Assembly: GCF_039697315.1 (NCBI RefSeq)
Contig: NZ_CP155619.1
Location: 4,588,001-4,652,000 of the forward strand
Source of the DNA: Pseudomonas abietaniphila
GTDB lineage: Bacteria > Pseudomonadota > Gammaproteobacteria > Pseudomonadales > Pseudomonadaceae
DNA length: 64,000 nt
Direction: 5' to 3'
Positions 18,745 to 27,644 of the stretch are shown here, one piece after another. Under the pieces are notes generated by a model. That model did no database searches and was not told where the DNA came from. It saw only the letters and a program-made list of their open reading frames with translations. Both the position numbers and the translations under genes were made by a program. Position 1 is the stretch's first letter. Every line of letters starts with the position of its first letter.

Positions 18745-19431
18745 TCAGGCTTTGACTTTTTCAGCAATCCAGATCGTATGCCGTGTGCCTTTATTGCCGT
18801 GGGCGTAGACCTTGACCTCTTCGGCCTTGAATCCGGCTTTGCGCAGTTTGTCACTGAAGGCTGCGTCGGCGCTGGCCGACCAGACCGCCAACACACCTTT
18901 CGGGCGCAGAGCGCTTGCGCAGGCCGCCAGACCACCGGCGGAGTAGAGCCAGCTGTTGGCTTTTTGCGTCAGGCCTTCAGGGCCGTTGTCGACATCGAGC
19001 ATGATCGCATCGAAGCCCTGAGGCTCGCTTTTCAGCACCTGGGCGACGTCCTGCACGACGACCCGGGCACGTGGGTCCTGCAACGGATTGCCGGACTTCT
19101 CACCCAATGGCCCGCGATTCCACTCGACCACGCCGGGCACCAGTTCGGCCACGACCACTTCGCCGTTCTTGCCAAGATGCTTGAGCGCCGAGGCGAGGGT
19201 GAAGCCCATTCCGAGACCGCCGATCAAAACGCGAGGGTTCAGCCGAGAGGCGACTTTCTTGCAGGGAATTTCCGCCAGCGCGTCCTCGGAGCCGTGCATG
19301 CGCGTGTTCATCAACTGGCCGCCATCGCCCCCCTGAATCTTGATGACGAAGTCTTCGCCGTATTCGAACAGGCACAGGGCGCCGCCGTTGTCGGGAATCG
19401 GGGTGGTGTCGAGCAGAACGAAACGTTTCAT
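18745..19431 (-). CDS. Spermidine synthase-like methyltransferase-fold protein
   Basis: 228 residues. The Rossmann core matches the polyamine synthase fold: VLIGGLGMGFTLASAL (SAM loop), VVVAELVPGVVEWN and DAIMLDVDNGPEGL. It lacks the N-terminal beta domain of SpeE, so it is more likely an orphan methyltransferase-like protein. It lies upstream of yajD on the same strand, 59 bases apart. Confidence 0.8.
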   Translation of the reverse strand: MKRFVLLDTTPIPDNGGALCLFEYGEDFVIKIQGGDGGQLMNTRMHGSEDALAEIPCKKVASRLNPRVLIGGLGMGFTLASALKHLGKNGEVVVAELVPGVVEWNRGPLGEKSGNPLQDPRARVVVQDVAQVLKSEPQGFDAIMLDVDNGPEGLTQKANSWLYSAGGLAACASALRPKGVLAVWSASADAAFSDKLRKAGFKAEEVKVYAHGNKGTRHTIWIAEKVKA

Positions 19432-19542
19432 GGAGAACCCGGTAGAAAGCCTGAAGGTGTGCGCATCAATTTCTCAGCGCACGAAGCGCCGCGCAGGAGT
19501 AGCCTGAGCGTCACAGCAAAAGATTGGCAGTGGAGGCCAACG

Positions 19543-19830
19543 ATGAAGCGGTCCATTCTAGCGGCGATTGCCTTGATGATGCTCGGTGCATCACAGGCGT
19601 TTGCCGAGAATCTGCAGCCTGTCCTTAATACCCCCGAGCCGATCGCTGCAACATCCGGCTCGCCGGGAACGGCCACCCCAACGCCTTATCCGCAAGTCAC
19701 CCCACCGACTGTGCCGCGCGCGGGAGGCCAGGGTAATCCGCCATTACTGCCAAAGATTCCTCAACCCGGCCCGCCCAAAGAAGATGAGCCGCTGCCGGGG
19801 TTGCCGCCGCCCGCCAAGCCCAGTCCTTGA
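19543..19830 (+). CDS. Small secreted proline-rich protein
   Basis: 95 residues. An N-terminal signal peptide (SILAAIALMMLGASQAFAE) is followed by about 75 residues very rich in Pro and Gly, ending PGLPPPAKPSP. ATG 19543 has TGGAGG 6 bases upstream. Predicted to be a periplasmic or surface unfolded segment. I recognise no family. Confidence 0.6.
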   Translation: MKRSILAAIALMMLGASQAFAENLQPVLNTPEPIAATSGSPGTATPTPYPQVTPPTVPRAGGQGNPPLLPKIPQPGPPKEDEPLPGLPPPAKPSP

Positions 19831-19902
19831 TTCAGGCTACCGCGATTGAAACCGGCCCCCAGAAAGGGAGTGGGCATCCAACGTGTTGGGGGCAGTCCTT
19901 CT

Positions 19903-20011
19903 CTGTGGGAGCGAGCTTGCTCGCGAAGACGGTATTCCGGCTGGAAGAGATGCAGCGAAGGTCCAGGCCCTCTTCGTCCGGATGCGGCCCAGACCAAGCT
20001 CACTCCCACAG
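19903..20011. repeat. REP pair, class D, chimeric right arm
   Basis: The left arm is CTGTGGGAGCGAGCTTGCTC. The right side carries TCCGGATGCGGCCCAGA (19977-19993) before CTCACTCCCACAG, a segment also found in the REPs at 40834 and 50442. Confidence 0.75.
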
Positions 20012-20052
20012 GTCAGAGTGAGCTCATCAGGGGCAAGTACAGGTGCGACGCG

Positions 20053-20526
20053 TCATTCCTGCTGTGCCAGCACCTGTCCGTCCATCATCCGCAGGCGCTT
20101 GGACATCGCGATCGCAATCGCGCGGATGATCTTGGCTGCCACTTTCGGGGCGTCGTTGAGCATCTTGTCCAGTGAGTCCTTGCCCAGGTTCAGCAGGTAG
20201 CAAGGCGACGCTGCAATGCAGCTTGCCGAACGACGTTCGCCGTCCAGCACCGCCATTTCACCGAACGCCCGACCGCTGCGCAGGATCGCCGTTTCGACCT
20301 GCTTGCCTTCTCCATTGAGTTTCTGCACCGACACCGTCCCCGAATGGATGATGCACATGAAGGTGCCTGCATCGCCCTCGTTGAAGATCGGCTGGCCTTT
20401 TTCGATGCTGCTGATGCTGAAATAACCTGCTGCCGCGGAAAAGTCGGCGGGCGTCAGGGCGAGGAACAGACCGCAGTCCATCAGCATCTCGCGGATCTCA
20501 TTGTTCAGGGATGACGGTGTTGGCAT
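20053..20526 (-). CDS. Cyclic nucleotide-binding domain protein without DNA-binding domain
   Basis: 157 residues consisting of a single CNB (Crp-like) domain. The phosphate-binding cassette is FGEMAVLDGERRSASC, preceded by the beta-roll FNEGDAGTFMCIIHSGTVSV. There is no C-terminal helix-turn-helix, so it should act through a partner rather than as a Crp regulator. Which nucleotide it binds, if any, cannot be read from the sequence. Confidence 0.85.
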   Translation of the reverse strand: MPTPSSLNNEIREMLMDCGLFLALTPADFSAAAGYFSISSIEKGQPIFNEGDAGTFMCIIHSGTVSVQKLNGEGKQVETAILRSGRAFGEMAVLDGERRSASCIAASPCYLLNLGKDSLDKMLNDAPKVAAKIIRAIAIAMSKRLRMMDGQVLAQQE

Positions 20527-20579
20527 GTGATGGTCTTGTTGAGTCGTGAAGAATGGAGACTGATAACAGCTGATGTGTA

Positions 20580-20616
20580 AGACGTCCCTGGACTACGCAT
20601 CGTCCGGGGACCGTCT
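20580..20616 (-). terminator. Hairpin downstream of oligopeptidase B
   Basis: A long near-perfect inverted repeat (AGACGTCCCTGGAC versus GTCCGGGGACCGTCT) follows the minus-strand peptidase gene. There is no T-run, so its terminator role is uncertain. Confidence 0.35.
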
Positions 20617-20645
20617 GGTATGACACATGGCGATGAGGGAGTTCC

Positions 20646-22703
20646 TCACGCCAGTTGCAATACCTTGAAGATAAAACCGTATTCGAGCGCTACGTCACGC
20701 AATCCCTGATAACGGCCGCTCATCCCACCGTGCCCGGCACCCAGTTCTGTCTTGAGCAACAGTAGGTTGTCATCGGTTTTGGTGTCGCGCAATTTTGCCA
20801 CCCACTTGGCCGCTTCCCAATACTGCACGCGGCTGTCGTTGTACCCGGCAATCACCAGCATCGACGGATACGCCTGAGCGGTGACGTTCTCGTACGGGGC
20901 ATAGGCCTTGATGCGAGCATATACCGCCGGTTCCTGCGGATTTCCCCACTCGTCGTATTCCGTCACGGTCAGTGGCAGATCAGGGTCGAGCATGGTGTTC
21001 AGGACGTCGACGAACGGCACTTCGGCGATGGCGGCCTTGAACAGGTCAGGACGCTGATTGACCACGGCGCCGATCAGCAATCCGCCGGCGCTCCCGCCGC
21101 TGATCACCAGTTTGTCCGCCGTGGTGAGGTTTTGCGCGATCAGGTGCTCGGCGCAGGCGATGAAGTCGCTGAAGGTGTTTTGCTTATGCTCCTGCTTGCC
21201 GTTGAGGTACCAGGCTTCACCGAGTTCGCCACCGCCGCGCACGTGTGCGATGGCGAAGGCGACGCCCCGATTCAGCAAGCTCAGCCGGGCATGGGAGAAC
21301 CATGGGTCCAGACTCTCGCCATACGCACCGTAGCCGTAGAGGTACAGCGGCACGGGCTGGCCGGCCAGCTCGCGTTTGACCACCAGGCTGATCGGCACCT
21401 GGGTACCGTCGGCAGCGGTCGCCCACAAGCGCTGGCTGACGTAGGCATCAGCGTCGAACACGCCCAGTACGGGCGTCTCCTTGAGCACCTCTTGCTCGCC
21501 CGTGGCCAACGTCAGCTGACGCACTTGAGGCGGGCGGTTCAGCGACTGGTAACGCAGGCGAATCTTGTCGCTGTCGAATTCAAGGGTGTCCTGCACATAC
21601 AGGTTGTAGGCGGCGTCCGGCAGTTGCACACGATAGGCCGGCAAGTCCTGTGGGTGAACTTCGACGATGGGCAGGCCGCCTTCACGCAAACTGAGGGTCA
21701 GGCCTTTGGCGTTGAGGCTGAAGCCATCGAGCATCACTGAATCGCTGTGCGGGATCAGCGTTTGCCAGTCCTTGCGCTCTGGGACGCCGCTGGTTTTTTC
21801 CGGCGCATGGAACAGCGCGAAGTTGATGCCGGCCTGATTGCTGCGGATCAGCCAACTCCAGGTGCCGTCGACCAGGCCATGGTCCACGGAGTACTCATGA
21901 CCCTCACTGCGTGGCGCCATGCAGACAAACGCCTGCTCCGGCTTGCTCGCATCCAGCACCCAGGATTCGCCGGTGGTCTTGCTGTCGAGGGCCAACACCA
22001 GTTGCCGCTCGGAGCTGGTGCGGTAGCAGTGCAGGAAGAAACGCCCGTCCGGCTCGTTGAACACGAGGTCGGCAGAATCGTTACCCAAGGTGTGGCGGTA
22101 AAGCTTATGGGGGCGGTGGGTGTCGTCCAGCTCGCCGAAGAACAACGTCTGGCTGTCGTTGGCCCAGGTCATGCTGCCGTCACAGTCCTCGAAGGGGAGA
22201 TTGATGACGTTGCCGCTGCTCAGTTCTTTGACGTAGAGCTGATAGACCTCTTCGCCAGTGGTATCGAGGCTGTACGCCAGACGCTGGTGGTCCGGACTGA
22301 TGCTGAACGCGCCGAGCGAAAAAAAGCCGCCGTTGGCCAATACGTTGGGGTCCAGCAGCAACTCTTCGGCGCTTTCGTCGACCGTCTGTGAGTCGTCTGC
22401 GGGGCGAGGGCAGCGATAGTGGCGGGCGTATTCGTCGCCTTCGGTAGTGCGGGTGTAATACAGATACGGGCCCCAGGGCGAGGGCAGCGACAGATCGGTT
22501 TCAAGAATGCGGCCCTTGATCTCCTGAAACAGCGTTTCGCGCAGCGCCTGCTGGTCGGCCAGTTGGCGCTCCTGATAGTCGTTTTCGGCCTTGAGGTAAT
22601 CCAGCACCTCGTCGGTGTCGCGATTCTGCAGCCAGGCATACGGGTCGGCGCCGTCGGCCTTGCGGGCCAGCGGAGCGCTAGAGGCAGTGTTGGAAGAAGG
22701 CAT
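20646..22703 (-). CDS. ptrB: Oligopeptidase B (S9 family)
   Basis: 685 residues, serine oligopeptidase cutting after basic residues in short peptides. The N-terminal two thirds is a beta-propeller. The C-terminal alpha/beta hydrolase domain has the nucleophile in ISGGSAGGLLIGA, an acid in the YNDSRVQYWE region and the His in LGAGHGGMSGR. ATG 22703 is the first start with family homology and has GAGAGAG before it; the frame is open for another 222 codons that look like noncoding sequence. The next gene on the other strand starts 154 bases away. Confidence 0.93.
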   Translation of the reverse strand: MPSSNTASSAPLARKADGADPYAWLQNRDTDEVLDYLKAENDYQERQLADQQALRETLFQEIKGRILETDLSLPSPWGPYLYYTRTTEGDEYARHYRCPRPADDSQTVDESAEELLLDPNVLANGGFFSLGAFSISPDHQRLAYSLDTTGEEVYQLYVKELSSGNVINLPFEDCDGSMTWANDSQTLFFGELDDTHRPHKLYRHTLGNDSADLVFNEPDGRFFLHCYRTSSERQLVLALDSKTTGESWVLDASKPEQAFVCMAPRSEGHEYSVDHGLVDGTWSWLIRSNQAGINFALFHAPEKTSGVPERKDWQTLIPHSDSVMLDGFSLNAKGLTLSLREGGLPIVEVHPQDLPAYRVQLPDAAYNLYVQDTLEFDSDKIRLRYQSLNRPPQVRQLTLATGEQEVLKETPVLGVFDADAYVSQRLWATAADGTQVPISLVVKRELAGQPVPLYLYGYGAYGESLDPWFSHARLSLLNRGVAFAIAHVRGGGELGEAWYLNGKQEHKQNTFSDFIACAEHLIAQNLTTADKLVISGGSAGGLLIGAVVNQRPDLFKAAIAEVPFVDVLNTMLDPDLPLTVTEYDEWGNPQEPAVYARIKAYAPYENVTAQAYPSMLVIAGYNDSRVQYWEAAKWVAKLRDTKTDDNLLLLKTELGAGHGGMSGRYQGLRDVALEYGFIFKVLQLA

Positions 22704-22856
22704 GCTGGGCTCTCTCAATGGGCGTTCTCGACTAAACGGTCCGGCCCGGCGTTGCCTGGTAGAAGGCAGTGCGGACCGATAACTGAAGCCGGGGAAGCTA
22801 GGCTGGCGAAAAGTCGTTATCATAAGCGCCTCTTTACCTGCCTTACCACGGACGTC

Positions 22857-23363
22857 ATGACCGACAACGACTATCTGATTGCCTGGGGCCTTTACGCATT
22901 CGCTGCGTTGGGTTGTCTGTGGGTGTGGTTCAAGCTGACCGGCTGGATGTGGCGCTACCTGCGCGAGCCGCTGCGCGTGATCGGCGCGGTCCTGCTGTTC
23001 TGCCCGACCGTCATCGATCCGGTCAAGGACAAGTACGCCCCCGCGCTGGCCATCAGCGTGCTGGATCTTGCGCTCAAGGTCGGCAACAACGTCTGGCGAG
23101 CAGTGCTGGATCTGGCCACCTACGGCGCCGTTGCCCTGGGTCTGTATGTCATCTTCGCGCTGATCCGCCTGCCGTTTTTGCGCAAGAAGAAAGCCCGTCA
23201 GGCTCATGCCGAGGCAGCGGCTGCACAGGCGGCTGCCGAGCAGAAGCAGGCAGAGCAGGACGACGAGCCGTTCGCAAACCAGAGTCCGAGCCGCTTCGCC
23301 AATCCACCCGCTGCGCCGGCCAATGGCAGCAGTGGCCGCTACCGGGTCGAACCCAAGTTGTGA
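22857..23363 (+). CDS. Conserved membrane protein with Ala/Gln-rich tail
   Basis: 168 residues. One hydrophobic segment near the N-terminus (LIAWGLYAFAALGCLWVW), others around residues 40-60 and 85-110, then a basic patch LRKKKARQ and a charged Ala/Gln/Glu-rich cytoplasmic tail. No family was recognised. It sits between oligopeptidase B and the glutamine amidotransferase gene, a neighbourhood I believe is conserved in Pseudomonas. Confidence 0.75.
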   Translation: MTDNDYLIAWGLYAFAALGCLWVWFKLTGWMWRYLREPLRVIGAVLLFCPTVIDPVKDKYAPALAISVLDLALKVGNNVWRAVLDLATYGAVALGLYVIFALIRLPFLRKKKARQAHAEAAAAQAAAEQKQAEQDDEPFANQSPSRFANPPAAPANGSSGRYRVEPKL

Positions 23364-23375
23364 TGACACTTTTCC

Positions 23376-23465
23376 CTGTAGGAGCGCGCTTGCCCGCGAT
23401 TGCGCGCTTTCAGGCGAAGCAGGACTGCCTGTCAGACGGCATTCGCGGGCAAGTGCGCGCCTACC
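23376..23465. repeat. REP pair, class B
   Basis: CTGTAGGAGCGCGCTTGCCC at the left and GCGGGCAAGTGCGCGCCTAC at the right, 90 bases; the right arm has drifted. Confidence 0.85.
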
Positions 23466-23500
23466 GTGTGATCTGCGGTTAAGCCTACCGAGAGCCGAGC

Positions 23501-24274
23501 ATGTGTGAACTTCTAGGCATGAGTGCCAACGTACCCACCGACATCGTGTTCAGCTTCACCGGGCTGATGCAGCGTGGCGGGCGAACCGGTCCGCACCGCG
23601 ATGGCTGGGGCATCGGCTTCTATGAGGGGCGCGGCTTGCGCCTGTTTCAGGATCCGGCGGCCAGCAGCGAGTCGGAAGTCGCCCAACTGGTGCAGCGTTA
23701 CCCGATCAAGAGCGAAGTGGTCATCGGTCATATACGTCAGGCCAACGTCGGTAAGGTCTGCCTGTCCAACACCCATCCATTCGTTCGTGAATTGTGGGGC
23801 CGTAACTGGTGCTTCGCCCATAACGGCCAACTGGCGGATTTTCACCCCCGCGCCACGTTCTATCGGCCGGTGGGGGACACCGACAGCGAAGCGGCCTTCT
23901 GCGATTTGTTGAACCGGGTGCGTGAAGGTTTTCCAGAGCCTGTCGAGATCGAACAGCTGTTGCCGACCCTGGTCGAAGCCTGCAGCGAGTACCGCAGCAA
24001 AGGCGTGTTCAACAGCTTGCTCAGTGATGGCGACTGGCTATTTTGTTTCTGCTCCACCAAGCTGGTGCACATCACTCGCCGTGCTCCGTTCGGCCCGGCT
24101 CGCCTGAAAGATGTTGATGTGATCGTCGATTTTCAGGCCGAAACCACCCCGAACGACGTGGTCACGGTCATCGCCACCGAGCCGTTGACCGAGAACGAAA
24201 CCTGGAATCGCTACGAACCTGGCCGCTGGAGCTTGTGGCGTCGCGGCGAATGCGTGGCCGAAGGCCGAACCTGA
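23501..24274 (+). CDS. Class II glutamine amidotransferase (YafJ-like)
   Basis: 257 residues of the Ntn-hydrolase glutaminase fold. Cys2 after the initiator Met (MCELLGMSA) is the nucleophile. Other conserved segments are [34 protein letters not shown] and [11 protein letters not shown]. It probably transfers or hydrolyses amide nitrogen from glutamine, but there is no synthetase domain. The next gene follows after 13 bases, suggesting an operon. Confidence 0.92.
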   Translation: MCELLGMSANVPTDIVFSFTGLMQRGGRTGPHRDGWGIGFYEGRGLRLFQDPAASSESEVAQLVQRYPIKSEVVIGHIRQANVGKVCLSNTHPFVRELWGRNWCFAHNGQLADFHPRATFYRPVGDTDSEAAFCDLLNRVREGFPEPVEIEQLLPTLVEACSEYRSKGVFNSLLSDGDWLFCFCSTKLVHITRRAPFGPARLKDVDVIVDFQAETTPNDVVTVIATEPLTENETWNRYEPGRWSLWRRGECVAEGRT

Positions 24275-24287
24275 CAGAGAGGGATCT

Positions 24288-24812
24288 ATGCTGCGAAGCT
24301 ATCTGCGACTGGTGTTGTTCACGGCGGGCCTGTTGATCGGCGTGCAGATCCCCGGGTTTATCAGCGATTACACCAAGCGTGTGGAAGCGCACCTGATCGA
24401 GGCGCAAAAGAGCCTTGGCGGTTACAACGACACCGCTCAGCGGTTTTTCAAGGGTGATGTCCAGGCGCTGATCCAGCACTACCGCAGCAGTGATGACCCG
24501 GTGTTTCGCACCGATGCCGATAACATCAATAACCTGCTGACGCGGACACAAACCCTCGACCGCGAATGGCTTGCATTGCAAGGCCCGTGGTACATGCGGG
24601 CTTACCATGTGTTGACCGCCGCCGACCCGGACATCCGCAAGGAAACCTGGAACGGGTATTCCTGGCAGGTCTTGTTGTCGCCTGAAGTCATTGGCTGGGG
24701 CCTGGTGTGCGCGCTGCTGTTCTCGCTGGTCATCGAAAGCTTTGTGCTGCTCATCGACTGGGTGTTCGTAGGACGGCATCACGTGCGACCCATCAATCGC
24801 GACTGGCGCTAG
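24288..24812 (+). CDS. DUF2937 family membrane protein
   Basis: 174 residues. An N-terminal membrane segment (LVLFTAGLLIGVQIPGFI) and a C-terminal one (VIGWGLVCALLFSLVIESF) flank a soluble loop of about 100 residues. The overall pattern matches DUF2937; function unknown. AGAGAGGGA precedes the ATG. Probably co-transcribed with the amidotransferase gene. Confidence 0.75.
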   Translation: MLRSYLRLVLFTAGLLIGVQIPGFISDYTKRVEAHLIEAQKSLGGYNDTAQRFFKGDVQALIQHYRSSDDPVFRTDADNINNLLTRTQTLDREWLALQGPWYMRAYHVLTAADPDIRKETWNGYSWQVLLSPEVIGWGLVCALLFSLVIESFVLLIDWVFVGRHHVRPINRDWR

Positions 24813-24845
24813 GGAGCGAAACCGTTCAGCCGCTTCGCACAGGGC

Positions 24846-24936
24846 CTGTGGGAGCGAATTTATTCGCGATGTTTTGGTACATCCGTCACGAATGTGTTGT
24901 CTTGCTGATTTTTCGCTAATGAATTCGCTCCCACAG
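24846..24936. repeat. REP pair, class A
   Basis: CTGTGGGAGCGAATTTATTC and AATGAATTCGCTCCCACAG, 91 bases. The remaining gap 24937-25164 before pxpA holds no gene; I saw no convincing promoter there. Confidence 0.85.
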
Positions 24937-25164
24937 TGGTAGAGCACCTGTGACCGTACCAACGATGTCCCCTATTGCGGCGCTGAAGAAAGCCGTTCAC
25001 TTTTTCTTATCTCCCCCTCTCGCTTTTATTCGTTGGACGCCCCGTCCTCTCCCGCCCAAGAATGCGCCTGCACATGACAGGCTCGTTTCAACGCTGCAAA
25101 GCGACGCTTCCCACGCGTAGACTCAAGGCCCGTCTTTAACATTCCTCTGCACAGGAGATACGCC

Positions 25165-25929
25165 TTGGGCCGCCTGTTATTGAATTGTGATATCGGCGAA
25201 AGCTACGGCGCGTGGACCATGGGTCTGGATGCCGAAGTCATGCCGTTCATTGATTGCGCCAATATCGCCTGTGGTTTTCATGCGGGCGATCCCAGTGTCA
25301 TGCGCAAGACCGTGGCGTTGGCGTTGACCCATAACGTGAGCATCGGTGCGCACCCTGCGTATCCGGATCTCGTGGGATTCGGCCGCCGCTCCATGGCCTG
25401 TTCGCCGCAAGAGATCCAGGACCTGCTGCATTACCAGGTCGGCGCACTCGACGGTGTCGCCCGTGCACAGGGCGGTCATGTCAGTTACGTCAAACCCCAC
25501 GGCGCAATGTACAACGACATGATGGCCAATCCGGAGCAACTGCGTGCCGTCATTGAAGGCATCGCCCGCTACAACGCTGAATTGCCCTTGATGCTGCTGG
25601 CCATGCGTGACAACAGCGCAGCGCAAGCGATGGCCGATGAATTCGGCGTCACCCTGTGGTTCGAAGCGTTCGCCGACCGTGCATACGACAGCGTGGGGCG
25701 TCTAGTGTCGCGCAGCTTGCCGGGTGCGGTCCACCATGACCCGGAAACCATTATTGCCCAGGCACTGACCCTGTCTCGTGGTGACCCCTTGATTGCGAGC
25801 GACGGCAGCGAACTGCTGCTCAACGCCGACACTCTCTGCGTGCACGGCGACAACGCCAGTTCCATTGCCGCCGTGCAACGGATCCGTCAGGCCTTGGGCA
25901 ACACCCCGGCGCAGTTGTCCGCCTCATGA
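25165..25929 (+). CDS. pxpA: 5-oxoprolinase subunit PxpA (LamB/YcsF family)
   Basis: 254 residues, one of three subunits that open 5-oxoproline (pyroglutamate) to glutamate with ATP, disposing of a spontaneous glutamine breakdown product. [20 protein letters not shown] and [16 protein letters not shown] are family motifs. The start is TTG 25165: AGGAGA lies 6 bases upstream and no ATG or GTG is suitably placed. It is first in an operon with four-base overlaps to pxpB and then pxpC. Confidence 0.93.
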   Translation: MGRLLLNCDIGESYGAWTMGLDAEVMPFIDCANIACGFHAGDPSVMRKTVALALTHNVSIGAHPAYPDLVGFGRRSMACSPQEIQDLLHYQVGALDGVARAQGGHVSYVKPHGAMYNDMMANPEQLRAVIEGIARYNAELPLMLLAMRDNSAAQAMADEFGVTLWFEAFADRAYDSVGRLVSRSLPGAVHHDPETIIAQALTLSRGDPLIASDGSELLLNADTLCVHGDNASSIAAVQRIRQALGNTPAQLSAS

Positions 25930-26630
25930 ATGTGCGCATCGAAGTGGTCGCGATCGATTGTTTGATGGTGCGTCTGTTCGATGCCATCGACGAAGCCAAC
26001 ATGCCATGGATGCTTGCGGCCAGTTTGCGTCTGCGCGAGGGCTTCGGTGCGCATTTGATTGATCTGGTGCCGTCGTACACGACCTTGATGGTGCATTACG
26101 ACCTGATGGCGCTCGACCCCCGGCAGGCGCGTGAGGTGATCGCGCAGGCCATGACCGACCTGTCCCCTGACGCCGCCCAAAGCGGGCGGCAGCATGTGTT
26201 GCCGGTCTGGTATGACCTGAGCGTTGGTCCCGAACTGACGTTGCTGTCCCGGCGCAGTGGATTGCCGGTGGATGAGGTGATCCGTCGCCACAGCCAGCGT
26301 GAATATCAGGTCTTCGCCTTGGGCTTCGCCCCCGGATTTGCCTTCATGGGGCTGGTCGAAGAGGTCTTGGCGGCACCACGGATCAAAACGCCGCGCAAAC
26401 GCGTGGCGGCGGGCAGCGTCGGTATCGCCGAGCGCCAGACAGCGGCTTACCCGCTGGCGTCACCGGGCGGATGGAACATCCTGGGCCGCACGCCGGCGAC
26501 ATTGTTCGATCGCGACATCGAGGGTTACAGCCTGATGCAGCCTGGCGACACCGTGCGTTTCGAACCTGTCGATCACGCCGAATTCATTCGCCTGGGTGGC
26601 GACGACACTGCGCTGGAGGCGCTGGCATGA
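25926..26630 (+). CDS. pxpB: 5-oxoprolinase subunit PxpB (KipI family)
   Basis: 234 residues, KipI/AHS1 domain. Conserved [31 protein letters not shown] and [10 protein letters not shown] are visible; the last two build the active cleft with PxpC. It overlaps both neighbours by four bases. The N-terminal HxxH-like strand is followed by YDLSVGPEL. Confidence 0.93.
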   Translation: MNVRIEVVAIDCLMVRLFDAIDEANMPWMLAASLRLREGFGAHLIDLVPSYTTLMVHYDLMALDPRQAREVIAQAMTDLSPDAAQSGRQHVLPVWYDLSVGPELTLLSRRSGLPVDEVIRRHSQREYQVFALGFAPGFAFMGLVEEVLAAPRIKTPRKRVAAGSVGIAERQTAAYPLASPGGWNILGRTPATLFDRDIEGYSLMQPGDTVRFEPVDHAEFIRLGGDDTALEALA

Positions 26631-27553
26631 CTGTGCTTACCGTAAAAAGCAGTACGCCGCTGTGCCTGCTTCAGGATGCCGGACGGTTTGGCGTCCGTCA
26701 TCTAGGCGTGACGCAGGGCGGGGCGCTGGACTGGGTGTCGATGTCCTGGGCCAACAAACTGCTCAACAACCCGCTGGATGCCGCCGTCATCGAAATTACC
26801 CTCGGCGGCCTGACCCTGATCGCCGAATCCGATTGCTGCCTCGCATTGGCGGGAGCGGATCTGGGCGCGATGCTCGATGACCGCCCGATGGCGCCTTGGC
26901 GCAGCTTCTTCGTCAGGAAAGGCCAGCAACTGCGCTTCGCTCAGCCTATGACCGGCGCTCGGGCCTACATCGCCGCGCCGGGTGGCTTTGCTGCGGTCGA
27001 AGTCCTCTGCAGCTGCGCCACTGTCGGGCGCGAAGGACTGGGAGGGCTGGACGGTTCCGGAAAAGCGCTGGTTGAAGGCGATCAACTGACTTATTCAGGG
27101 GCGTCATTTGAGCTTCACGCGCTGCCCGATCACCTCATCCCCGACTTCTCCGATCAGCGTCCACTGGATGTCGTCCTCGGCGCGCAGATCGGCCAGTTCA
27201 GCGGCCTGAGCCTGTTCGACGCGTTCAACAACGACTGGACACTCGACAGCCGCGCCGACCGCATGGGCATGCGTCTATTGGGGCCGGAGCTGGTGTATCA
27301 AGGCAAGCCAATGATCTCGGAAGGCATTCCGCTCGGTGCCATCCAAGTCCCGCCGGACGGCCAGCCCATCGTCCTGCTCAACGACCGCCAGACCATCGGC
27401 GGCTACCCCCGACTCGGCGCGCTGACGCCGCTGTCACTGGCGAGGCTGGCGCAGAAACTGCCGGGCACGGTGGTGCGGATGAGGGCGGTGGTGCAGGAGA
27501 TGGCGCATCGGGAGCAGGTGGGGTGTCTGAATCGACTCGGTCTGCCGTTGTAG
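26627..27553 (+). CDS. pxpC: 5-oxoprolinase subunit PxpC (KipA/AHS2, biotin-dependent carboxylase-like)
   Basis: 308 residues, the third subunit. Marks: LLQDAGRFGVRHLGVTQGGALD near the N-terminus, GARAYIAAPGGF, and NDRQTIGGYPRLG near the C-terminus. Start ATG 26627 overlaps the pxpB stop; a longer open frame upstream is a shadow. The stop codon TAG at 27551-27553 lies inside the left arm of a REP, so the final codons abut mobile-type repeat sequence. Confidence 0.93.
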   Translation: MTVLTVKSSTPLCLLQDAGRFGVRHLGVTQGGALDWVSMSWANKLLNNPLDAAVIEITLGGLTLIAESDCCLALAGADLGAMLDDRPMAPWRSFFVRKGQQLRFAQPMTGARAYIAAPGGFAAVEVLCSCATVGREGLGGLDGSGKALVEGDQLTYSGASFELHALPDHLIPDFSDQRPLDVVLGAQIGQFSGLSLFDAFNNDWTLDSRADRMGMRLLGPELVYQGKPMISEGIPLGAIQVPPDGQPIVLLNDRQTIGGYPRLGALTPLSLARLAQKLPGTVVRMRAVVQEMAHREQVGCLNRLGLPL

Positions 27554-27636
27554 GAGCGCGCTTGCCCGCGATTGCGGTGTGTCAGTCAGGGGGGGTCGTT
27601 GATACAACCCATTCGCGGGCAAGCGCGCTCCTACAG
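27549..27636. repeat. REP pair, class B, overlapping the pxpC stop
   Basis: TGTAGGAGCGCGCTTGCCCG and its complement, 88 bases. The first bases supply the pxpC stop codon. The right end lies 9 bases from the stop of the VWA gene on the other strand. Confidence 0.9.
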
Positions 27637-27644
27637 TCTCAGCA

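Noticed and set aside
22704..23369. N-terminal extension of oligopeptidase B
   Set aside because: The extra 222 codons overlap the divergent membrane-protein gene and have no peptidase homology; ATG 22703 fits the family.
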